Assembly (NCBI GenBank): GCA_031282125.1 | Contig: JAITEH010000155.1 | Span: 1-5,383, forward strand | Origin: Campylobacteraceae bacterium | Lineage (GTDB): Bacteria; Campylobacterota; Campylobacteria; Campylobacterales; Campylobacteraceae | DNA: 5,383 nucleotides | Direction: 5' to 3' | Shown: positions 1 through 5,383 of the stretch, in pieces | Position numbering within the stretch: the first letter of the stretch is position 1 | Layout of the letters: every line of letters begins with the position of its first letter | Translations under genes and position numbers: made by a program | The notes under the pieces: generated by a model | What the model saw: the letters and a program-made list of their open reading frames with translations, nothing else | Database searches by the model: none | Told to the model about the DNA's origin: nothing

Positions 1-751
1 TTATCATGAAATACTCTCCCAACTCTTTTGTTTTAAACTGCTCTTTTTGCAAAACTCTGCCAAGCAGCAAATCCTCTTTGTCGCCTTCGTAAAAATTCTC
101 TTTTAGATTTAAAAAATCAGGCGCATAAAGCGGTTTTTCGTCTTCATATCTGAACTCTCCCTCATTGTCTCTTTGCAGTGATTTCAGACATCCGTCAACG
201 CCAAGAGACTCGGCTAACATCACGCCTAAAGAGCGGATATATCCGCCCTCGCTGACACTAGCTTCAAAGGTTAAAAACGGATGTTCGTAGCTTTTTATCT
301 TAAGGCTGTAAACTTCCGTCGTTATCTCTTTTAGCTCAAACTCTTTGCCAGCTCTTGCCAAATCGTAAGCTCTTTTGCCATCTATGCGTTTTGCACTGAA
401 TTTTGGCGGTGTGTATTTGATTTGTCCGACGAGCTTGGCGGCATGTTGCTCTATCTTCTTCAAATCAAACGGTTCTATCTCTTTCACGCTCTTTATCAGT
501 TCGGCATCCAAGGATTCGCTTTGGGCTCCCAGCCAAAGCACAGCCGTATAACTTTTGGGCGTTTTTTTCAAAAATCGAAAGAGTTTTGTGTATTGCCCGA
601 AAGCTATTATCAAAACGCCGCTTGCGTTTACATCAAGCGTACCAGAGTAACCAGCCTTTTTCACGCTGTATTTTTTCTTAAGCTGCGAGAGAAATTTACT
701 GCATGAGATGCCGCATGGTTTATCGGCGGCAAAAAGTAGATTTTCGCTCAA
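1..751 (-). CDS. truB: tRNA pseudouridine(55) synthase TruB, 3' end cut by the window edge
   Basis: TruB converts U55 in the T-loop of elongator tRNAs to pseudouridine in the cytoplasm. I translated 250 codons from the TTG at 751; the frame stays open to position 1, so the C-terminus is missing. The catalytic loop is AGYSGTLD at residues 33-40, with Asp40 as the nucleophile. Tyr68 (in PKSYTA), Tyr171 and Arg173 (in GGYIRSLG) sit at the same spacing from Asp40 as E. coli Tyr76, Tyr179 and Arg181 do from Asp48. The block PPKFSAKRIDGKRAYDLARAG (start about residue 115) is another family signature. The residue after the catalytic Asp is Val where most family members have Pro. The start is TTG because no in-frame ATG exists before the middle of the protein and a GGAG box lies 5 nt upstream. 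It overlaps the uvrD stop, implying co-transcription and coupled translation. In Campylobacter jejuni, from memory, uvrD-like helicase, truB and csrA are adjacent, so csrA may lie beyond the left edge. Confidence 0.96.
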   Translation of the reverse strand, partial: MSENLLFAADKPCGISCSKFLSQLKKKYSVKKAGYSGTLDVNASGVLIIAFGQYTKLFRFLKKTPKSYTAVLWLGAQSESLDAELIKSVKEIEPFDLKKIEQHAAKLVGQIKYTPPKFSAKRIDGKRAYDLARAGKEFELKEITTEVYSLKIKSYEHPFLTFEASVSEGGYIRSLGVMLAESLGVDGCLKSLQRDNEGEFRYEDEKPLYAPDFLNLKENFYEGDKEDLLLGRVLQKEQFKTKELGEYFMI

Positions 752-760
752 ATTTTCTCC
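748..760 (-). promoter_or_regulatory. truB ribosome binding site and TTGA stop/start overlap with uvrD
   Basis: Reading the minus strand, GGAG occupies 760-757, followed by five bases and then TTG at 751-749. The TGA stop of uvrD is at 750-748, so the two genes share four bases (TTGA), analogous to the common ATGA overlap. This placement decides the truB start and suggests translational coupling: ribosomes ending on uvrD can reinitiate on truB. The Shine-Dalgarno sequence lies inside the last codons of uvrD. Confidence 0.85.
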
Positions 761-2799
761 ACAAACGTGCTTAAAATATCGCGCTTGCTTCCGCCAAAAT
801 TTATACTTAACTTAGACTCTTTTTTGATTTTTGTAACTTCTGTGACTCTGCCGATGCCAAAAATTTTATGTTTTACAAGATCGCCTTTTTTAAATTCAGA
901 GCTTTTTTCGATTATCAATCCGCCGCCGCAAATACCAGCTTCATTTAAAAAGCGGCTTTTTGTCAAATCCGTCCTTTTGCCTTTATAAAAACGGCTCGCC
1001 GAACAGCTCAAAGTGAGCTCTTTCTTTGCTCTTGTGACGGCGACGTATCCCAGCCTTCGCTCCTCTTCTATATCGTTTGATTCACCGATAAGCGGGAAAA
1101 ATCCCTCCTCAAGCCCGATAACAAAAAGATGTTCAAACTCCAAGCCTTTGCTTGCATGAACGCTCATGATATTGATGCTCTCGCCGTCTATCTGGTCTTG
1201 TTCGCTTTGAAGGGCGATTTCGTTCAGGAACATATCTATCGTAGCTTCGGGATTTTGCTTGATATAATCTCTAAAAAGTCCGAAAAATTCGTCTATATTT
1301 AAGATGCGGTCTATAGAATCCGGAAGTTCTTTGTAGTACTGCCTTATGCCAAAAGCTCTCTCTAACTCTTCGATTAAGTCGTAAGAGCTGTTGATGCTCA
1401 TGATATTTTCTATGCCTTCTAAAAATTCCACCAATTTTTCATAAGATTTTTTAGACGTTATCTCTTTGATAATTTCCATATTTTTGCGCATGAAGTCGTA
1501 CATGGAGAGTTTTGCGTCGTTTGCCAAATGGACGATTTTGTCTATCGTAACTTTGCCAAGCCCTCTTTTGGGGCGGTTAATGATGCGCAAAAGCGAAAAG
1601 TCGTCATGGGGATTGATGATTATCCTTAAGTAACTTATCAAATCTTTTATCTCCGCTCTTTCGTAGAACTTCACGCCACCTACCATTTTGAACGGTATGC
1701 GCACGCGGTTCAGTCCCTCTTCCAAAGAGCGCGAAAGAGCGTTGATACGGTAGAGTATCGCTATCTCTCTTGGATTGACGCCGCCGTCTATGAGTTTTTT
1801 GACGCGCAAAGCCACAGCGGAAGCTTCTTGATTTTCATCTGAAGATTCCATGAATTGCACCTCTTTGCCTTTGCCTTTTGTACTTTTAAGCACTTTGCCG
1901 AGCCTTGAGCGGTTGTGCTCAATGAGGTCGTTGGCTACGCGCAAAATCTCATCTGTAGAGCGGTAGTTGTATTCGAGTTTTATGACGGTCGTATTGTCAA
2001 ACATTTGTGAAAATTCAAGTATGTTTTTGATATTTGCGCCGCGCCAGCCGTAGATACTTTGGTCGTCGTCTCCGACAACGCAGATATTTGAGTGCGTATA
2101 ACACAGCTTTCTTAGGAGTCTGTACTGCAAATCGTTTGTGTCTTGATATTCGTCCACCATGATATATTGATAGCGGCGGCTTGTCGCTTCGCATAACTCT
2201 TCATCGGTGTCTAAAATCTTATATGTTAGAGTTAGTAAATCGTCAAAATCCACAAGGTTATTTTGCAGCAGATAGGTCTCGTAGCGTTCGTAAAGCGAAG
2301 CGATGATTTCGTATTGTTTGCCTTCAGCCTGTTCTTTGGCGAGTTCGGGCGTTAAAAACGAGTTTTTGTAGTATGAAATCTCATTTGATACCATGGAAGT
2401 GGGCATTTCTATCTCAAAACTTTTTAAAATGCGTTTTTTATCATCGCCGTCTATGACTATAAAGTTGTTTTTGCGTCCTAAGCGGTTGATGTTGAATTTC
2501 AAAAACAACAGTCCGAATTTGTGAAAAGTGCATAAAAGCGGCGGATAGACGACTTTTAAGTTGGCGCTTTTCAAAATCGACAACGCCCTCTCTCTCATCT
2601 CATTTGCGGCTTTGTTGGTGAAAGTCAGCGTGAGCGTATTGGCAGGGTCTATGCCGACAACGCCTATGAGATAAGCAAGACGCGAAGTGATGGTTTTGGT
2701 TTTGCCGCTTCCAGCACCCGCCAATATCAAAACGGGGTCGTCTATTTTTTTCACAGCTTCAAGCTGTGATTCATTCAGCGCACTTAAAATAGCTTCCAT
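748..2799 (-). CDS. uvrD: UvrD/PcrA-type superfamily 1A 3'-5' DNA helicase
   Basis: An ATP-driven 3'-5' DNA helicase that acts on chromosomal DNA in excision and mismatch repair and in clearing stalled forks. At 683 aa it lies between E. coli Rep (673) and UvrD (720). Motifs appear in order: Q motif LNESQLEAV (8-16); Walker A AGAGSGKT (27-34, Lys33); Ia TFTNKAANEMRERA (from 59); Ib CTFHKFG (90-96); II VDEYQDTN (215-222, Asp216/Glu217 for Mg-ATP); III VGDDDQSIYGWRGA (242-255); IV LEYNYRST (275-282); V with MSVHASKGLEFEHLFVIGLE (545-564); VI EERRLGYVAVTRAKKEL (579-595, arginine finger Arg590). The last ~48 residues (GDLVKHKIFGIGRVTEV...) match the C-terminal Tudor-like RNA polymerase-binding domain of PcrA/UvrD, which argues against Rep. 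The ATG at 2799 puts the Q motif at the normal distance from the N-terminus; its ribosome binding site is weak (AAAAG, no GG). It is the first gene of a unit with truB. Whether to name it uvrD, pcrA or rep is convention; C. jejuni has a similar gene next to truB. Confidence 0.96.
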   Translation of the reverse strand: MEAILSALNESQLEAVKKIDDPVLILAGAGSGKTKTITSRLAYLIGVVGIDPANTLTLTFTNKAANEMRERALSILKSANLKVVYPPLLCTFHKFGLLFLKFNINRLGRKNNFIVIDGDDKKRILKSFEIEMPTSMVSNEISYYKNSFLTPELAKEQAEGKQYEIIASLYERYETYLLQNNLVDFDDLLTLTYKILDTDEELCEATSRRYQYIMVDEYQDTNDLQYRLLRKLCYTHSNICVVGDDDQSIYGWRGANIKNILEFSQMFDNTTVIKLEYNYRSTDEILRVANDLIEHNRSRLGKVLKSTKGKGKEVQFMESSDENQEASAVALRVKKLIDGGVNPREIAILYRINALSRSLEEGLNRVRIPFKMVGGVKFYERAEIKDLISYLRIIINPHDDFSLLRIINRPKRGLGKVTIDKIVHLANDAKLSMYDFMRKNMEIIKEITSKKSYEKLVEFLEGIENIMSINSSYDLIEELERAFGIRQYYKELPDSIDRILNIDEFFGLFRDYIKQNPEATIDMFLNEIALQSEQDQIDGESINIMSVHASKGLEFEHLFVIGLEEGFFPLIGESNDIEEERRLGYVAVTRAKKELTLSCSASRFYKGKRTDLTKSRFLNEAGICGGGLIIEKSSEFKKGDLVKHKIFGIGRVTEVTKIKKESKLSINFGGSKRDILSTFVEKI

Positions 2800-2817
2800 C
2801 TATTAATCTTTTTGTCA

Positions 2818-2829
2818 ATTTTATAAAAT
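2818..2829. repeat. 12-bp perfect palindrome ATTTTATAAAAT in the uvrD leader
   Basis: The sequence ATTTTATAAAAT equals its own reverse complement. It lies immediately downstream of the predicted uvrD -10 box, next to the expected transcription start (about 2830). It could be an operator for a dimeric regulator, or a secondary -10-like element, but pure A/T palindromes of this length arise readily by chance in such DNA. Confidence 0.4.
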
Positions 2830-2836
2830 AGATAAG

Positions 2837-2851
2837 ATTGTACCAAAAAAA
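2837..2851 (-). promoter_or_regulatory. Predicted sigma70-type promoter of uvrD-truB (extended -10)
   Basis: On the minus strand a run of seven T (2851-2845) is followed by GG and TACAAT (2842-2837). This resembles the Campylobacter sigma70 promoter, known to use T-rich periodic tracts and an extended -10 rather than a -35 box. No TTGACA-like hexamer stands at the usual spacing. Transcription would start near 2830, giving a leader of about 30 nt before the uvrD ATG. Confidence 0.65.
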
Positions 2852-2897
2852 TATTAAAAAGATAGTTTTCCATGAGGTTTGTTATTTAAATAGATAT

Positions 2898-2921
2898 CTT
2901 TTTGCTCTATTTTGATATAAT
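2898..2921 (+). promoter_or_regulatory. Predicted sigma70-type promoter of ppk1 (consensus TATAAT, extended -10)
   Basis: A perfect TATAAT lies at 2916-2921, preceded by TTTTG at 2910-2914 (extended -10 form TTTTGATATAAT) and another T-tract, TTTTTG, at 2899-2904, about one helical turn further up. No -35 hexamer is visible, as expected for Campylobacter-type promoters. The start of transcription would be about 2928, leaving a leader of roughly 28 nt before the ATG at 2956. The element lies inside the longer reading frame that opens at the TTG at 2902, which argues against that start. Confidence 0.72.
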
Positions 2922-2943
2922 GAAAAATATTAAAAAAATTATT

Positions 2944-2950
2944 AGGGAGA
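2944..2950 (+). promoter_or_regulatory. ribosome binding site that fixes the ppk1 start
   Basis: AGGGAGA lies five bases before the ATG at 2956. Neither the upstream in-frame TTG (2902) nor the ATG at 2920 has a comparable purine-rich box in front of it, so this site selects 2956 as the start. Confidence 0.8.
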
Positions 2951-2955
2951 AGAAT

Positions 2956-5052
2956 ATGGACGATTTGAATAATCCTGAGATGTATCTAAATAGAGAGATG
3001 GCGTGGCTTCATTTTAACACGCGCGTCTTGAGCGAATCGTTCAAAAAAGAGCTTCCGCTGTTGGAGAGGCTTAAATTTTTGGCTATTTATGTTACTAACT
3101 TAGATGAGTTTTACATGATAAGAGTAGCGGGACTTAAACAGCTTTTGTCCGCAGGTATCGTAACGACGGGCAATGACGGACAGACTACGCTTGACCAGCT
3201 GCGCGCCATAAGAGAGTATGTAACAAGCGAAAAAGACATTTTTGAAGAGAGCTACAACGAGATAATCCAAGCATTAGCCAAAGAGAATCTTTTCATCTCA
3301 AAATACAGCGCTCTTAGCCGCGAATTGCAGATAAAAGCAGACGAGTTTTTCTTTTCAAATATTTTCCCAGTTATCGTTCCTATAGCGGTCGATGCAACGC
3401 ATCCGTTCCCTCATTTGAACAACTTAAGCTTCGCTCTTGCCGTGAAACTTCAAGACAGCGAAAACGGCAAGATAAAATACGGCATGGTGAGAATTCCGCG
3501 AGTGCTGCCTAGATTTTACAAAGTTGGCGATAATGTCTATATACCGATTGAATCCATCGTAAAATGGCATGTTGAGGATATTTTCCCTGGATATACTCTC
3601 ATCGCTTCCGCGCCTTTTGTAGTCACGAGAAACGCCGACATGAATATAGAAGAGGAAGAGGCGGACGATTTTATGCTCATGATGGAGCAAGGACTTAAGC
3701 TTCGCCGAAAAGGCGCGTTTGTAAGGCTTAGCATCAAAAAAGACGCAGACCCTGATATAATCGAATTTTTAAATTCACATATGCAGATTTTCCAAAAAGA
3801 TATTTATGAGTACAGTATCCCTTTAAATCTTGGGGCATTGTGGCAGATAGTAGGCAACAAAAATTTTTTGCACCTGACGCTTCCTCCGTATACGCCGAAG
3901 ATTTTACCGCCTTTAAATACAAATGAGTCTATATTTGCGACGATAGACAAAGGTGATATCTTGATAGCTCATCCGTATGAGAGTTTTGATTCGGTGACGT
4001 CGTTTATCCAAGAAGCTTCAAAAGACCCCAAAGTTATCTCTATCCGCATGACGCTTTATAGAGTTGAGAAAAATTCGCCTATCGTTCAAGCGCTTATAAA
4101 TGCTGCAAGCGACGGCAAACAGGTAACGGCTATGGTGGAACTTAAGGCAAGATTTGACGAAGAGAACAATCTGCATTGGGCGAAAGCTTTGGAAAATGCG
4201 GGAGCTCATGTGATTTACGGTATCACGGGCTTCAAAGTCCATGCGAAAATCACGCAGGTTATACGTCAAGTGGACGATAAATTGAAATTTTATATGCATT
4301 TTGGCACTGGCAATTACAATGCCTCTACCGCCCGCATATATACTGATGTAAGCTTTTTTACTTCGCGTGAAAATTACGCTCAGGATTCGACAACGTTTTT
4401 CCATATTTTGTCGGGTTTTTCTAAAAACAAAAAGCTTGAAAATCTCTCCATGTCGCCCATGCAGATAAAAAACCGCGTAATTGCCAATATAAATAACGAA
4501 GCGGAGAAAAAAAACGAGGGGCATATCATAGCCAAAATGAACGCTTTGGTGGATTCTGATGTGATAAAAGCTCTTTACAACGCTTCAAGCAAAGGCGTGA
4601 AAATAGAGCTCATCATACGCGGAATCTGCTGCCTTAGACCGGGAGTAAAAGACGTGAGTGAAAATATCACCGTCAAATCAATCATAGGCAAATACTTAGA
4701 ACACGCGAGAGTTTTTTATTTTAAGCATTCGAGCCCAAATCTTTTCATCTCAAGCGCAGACTGGATGCCGCGCAATCTTGAGAGGAGATTGGAGCTCATG
4801 ACACCGATAGAAGACAAAAATCTCCAAAAGAAACTTTTCGAGATTTTGCAGGTACAGCTTAGCGATAATGCATTAAGCTGGAAGCTCGAAGTTGACGGCA
4901 CATACTCAAAACAGGATATAGGCGAAGGCAAAGAGATAAATTGTCAGCAGATGCTTGAGGAATATATCAATAGGATTTACAAAACTATGAAAAAGGATAC
5001 AAGCTCTTCGAAAGCCGACCAATTGGCGAAAAAGCTGTTTAAAGAGAGTTAA
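2956..5052 (+). CDS. ppk1: polyphosphate kinase 1 (PPK1)
   Basis: PPK1 reversibly transfers the gamma-phosphate of ATP onto a growing inorganic polyphosphate chain, a store linked in Campylobacter to stress survival, motility and host colonisation. The protein is 698 aa from this start, near the usual 690-700 aa. The N-terminal domain has [16 protein letters not shown] (from about residue 10) and TNLDEF with Asn48 (E. coli Asn45). The head domain carries [18 protein letters not shown] (from about 146). The two C-terminal phospholipase D-like domains hold the active site: Arg369 in LYRV (E. coli Arg375), Arg399 in ARFDE (Arg405), His429 in KVHAK (His435, the autophosphorylated residue), Tyr462 in TARIYTD (Tyr468), Arg555 in [10 protein letters not shown] (Arg564) and His583 in [10 protein letters not shown] (His592). 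Spacings Arg-Arg-His-Tyr and Arg-His match E. coli exactly. The frame also opens upstream at a TTG (2902) and an ATG (2920), adding 18 or 12 residues, but the promoter overlaps these, and a good ribosome binding site precedes 2956. It is divergent from uvrD and probably co-transcribed with the next gene. Confidence 0.97.
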   Translation: MDDLNNPEMYLNREMAWLHFNTRVLSESFKKELPLLERLKFLAIYVTNLDEFYMIRVAGLKQLLSAGIVTTGNDGQTTLDQLRAIREYVTSEKDIFEESYNEIIQALAKENLFISKYSALSRELQIKADEFFFSNIFPVIVPIAVDATHPFPHLNNLSFALAVKLQDSENGKIKYGMVRIPRVLPRFYKVGDNVYIPIESIVKWHVEDIFPGYTLIASAPFVVTRNADMNIEEEEADDFMLMMEQGLKLRRKGAFVRLSIKKDADPDIIEFLNSHMQIFQKDIYEYSIPLNLGALWQIVGNKNFLHLTLPPYTPKILPPLNTNESIFATIDKGDILIAHPYESFDSVTSFIQEASKDPKVISIRMTLYRVEKNSPIVQALINAASDGKQVTAMVELKARFDEENNLHWAKALENAGAHVIYGITGFKVHAKITQVIRQVDDKLKFYMHFGTGNYNASTARIYTDVSFFTSRENYAQDSTTFFHILSGFSKNKKLENLSMSPMQIKNRVIANINNEAEKKNEGHIIAKMNALVDSDVIKALYNASSKGVKIELIIRGICCLRPGVKDVSENITVKSIIGKYLEHARVFYFKHSSPNLFISSADWMPRNLERRLELMTPIEDKNLQKKLFEILQVQLSDNALSWKLEVDGTYSKQDIGEGKEINCQQMLEEYINRIYKTMKKDTSSSKADQLAKKLFKES

Positions 5053-5053
5053 A

Positions 5054-5058
5054 AAGGA
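5054..5058 (+). promoter_or_regulatory. ribosome binding site of the downstream membrane protein
   Basis: AAGGA lies five bases before the ATG at 5064, beginning just two bases after the ppk1 stop codon. The clear site supports the start of this partial gene, and the 11-base gap without promoter or terminator supports co-transcription with ppk1. Confidence 0.75.
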
Positions 5059-5063
5059 TATTC

Positions 5064-5383
5064 ATGGAAGTTGAAAATACGAAAGAGGATATTTTCAAGG
5101 CTTTTAGGATTTCATGGACGAAGTATGTAAGAGCTTTAATAAGATTTGGCATAACGCTTGCCGTTTTGTACGGTATCTATTACTTTACAACCCACAAAGT
5201 GCATGAGTGGGTAGAATTTGCGCCGAATACTTTAAATATTATCCTATGGGTAGCGATAGGTCTTGCCGCATTAAGAGCGATATTTTTTATTGTAGATATT
5301 TTATATATAAGAAGCATTGTTTTATATACCAATGAAGACGGCGCATGGGTGTACAGCGGTATATTTCCATGGTCAAAAGGCTC
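5064..5383 (+). CDS. small two-span membrane protein, possible PH-like domain, 3' end cut by the window edge
   Basis: I do not recognise a named gene. The frame is open from the ATG at 5064 to the window end, giving 106 complete codons with no stop. The N-terminal ~24 residues are polar and charged (MEVENTKEDIFKAF...). A first hydrophobic segment lies at about residues 27-42 (GITLAVLYGIYYF) and a second at about 57-81 (LNIILWVAIGLAAL through FFIVDILY), with a short loop containing HKVHEWVEF between. What follows, VLYTNEDGAWVYSGIFPW (from about 86), resembles the opening strands of bacterial PH-like domains (YdbT/DUF304 type), where two transmembrane helices precede a beta-rich cytoplasmic domain. 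That assignment is inference. There is no signal peptide cleavage pattern. The gap to ppk1 is 11 bases with its own Shine-Dalgarno, so it probably shares the ppk1 transcript; any functional link to polyphosphate is unproven. Confidence 0.85.
   Translation, partial: MEVENTKEDIFKAFRISWTKYVRALIRFGITLAVLYGIYYFTTHKVHEWVEFAPNTLNIILWVAIGLAALRAIFFIVDILYIRSIVLYTNEDGAWVYSGIFPWSKG

Noticed and set aside
422..706. Plus-strand open frame of 94 codons opposite truB
   Set aside because: It is antisense to truB, whose catalytic residues and spacing are all correct; the plus-strand translation has no recognisable features or ribosome binding site.
767..988. Plus-strand open frame of 73 codons opposite the uvrD 3' end
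   Set aside because: It is antisense to the helicase C-terminal Tudor-like domain and has no supporting signals.
2818..2842. A terminator or small RNA in the intergenic region
   Set aside because: The only palindrome is pure A/T with no GC stem, and both flanking genes diverge from this region, so a terminator is not expected.
3424..3922. Three shorter minus-strand open frames inside ppk1
   Set aside because: They overlap one another and the conserved head and core domains of PPK1, with no motifs or start signals.
4018..4524. Minus-strand open frame of 168 codons inside ppk1
   Set aside because: Despite its length it lies opposite the catalytic core of PPK1, which is under strong protein constraint. 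The translation shows no family motif, so it is best explained as a shadow.
1..5383. Mobile element, CRISPR array, tRNA or toxin-antitoxin pair
   Set aside because: I saw no regularly spaced repeats, terminal inverted repeats, transposase motifs, tRNA-like sequence or small gene pairs. Nearly all of the window is taken by four ordinary genes.

Overview
The window reads as ordinary chromosomal housekeeping DNA from a member of Campylobacterota (the former Epsilonproteobacteria); the genus cannot be fixed from this sequence. The grounds are AT-leaning, Lys/Ile/Phe-rich coding sequence, a short TruB with the GYSGTLD form of the catalytic loop, tight gene packing, and promoters that look like T-tracts followed by an extended -10 box with no recognisable -35, as known for Campylobacter sigma70.

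Left half (minus strand): a two-gene unit transcribed leftwards. uvrD/pcrA (2799 to 748), a superfamily 1A DNA helicase with all its motifs intact, is followed by truB (751 to beyond position 1), the tRNA U55 pseudouridine synthase. The two overlap by four bases (TTGA), with a TTG start for truB. truB has at least 250 codons and its 3' end lies outside the window.

Centre (2800-2955): a compact AT-rich divergent intergenic region. It carries one extended -10 promoter facing each way, a 12-bp palindrome at the predicted uvrD transcription start, and a 9-bp direct repeat. No terminator, RNA gene or mobile element was seen.

Right half (plus strand): ppk1 (2956-5052), polyphosphate kinase 1, with every catalytic residue I could map from the E. 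coli enzyme. Eleven bases later, with its own ribosome binding site, begins a small membrane protein (5064 to beyond 5383) with two predicted membrane segments and possibly a bacterial PH-like domain; it runs off the right edge.

The four genes do not form an obvious single pathway: helicase (repair/replication), tRNA modification, polyphosphate synthesis and an uncharacterised membrane protein. The most useful points are start-site corrections (ppk1 at 2956, truB at a TTG at 751), the paired divergent promoters, and the unassigned membrane protein that is probably co-transcribed with ppk1. I found no convincing evidence of a new biological system here.
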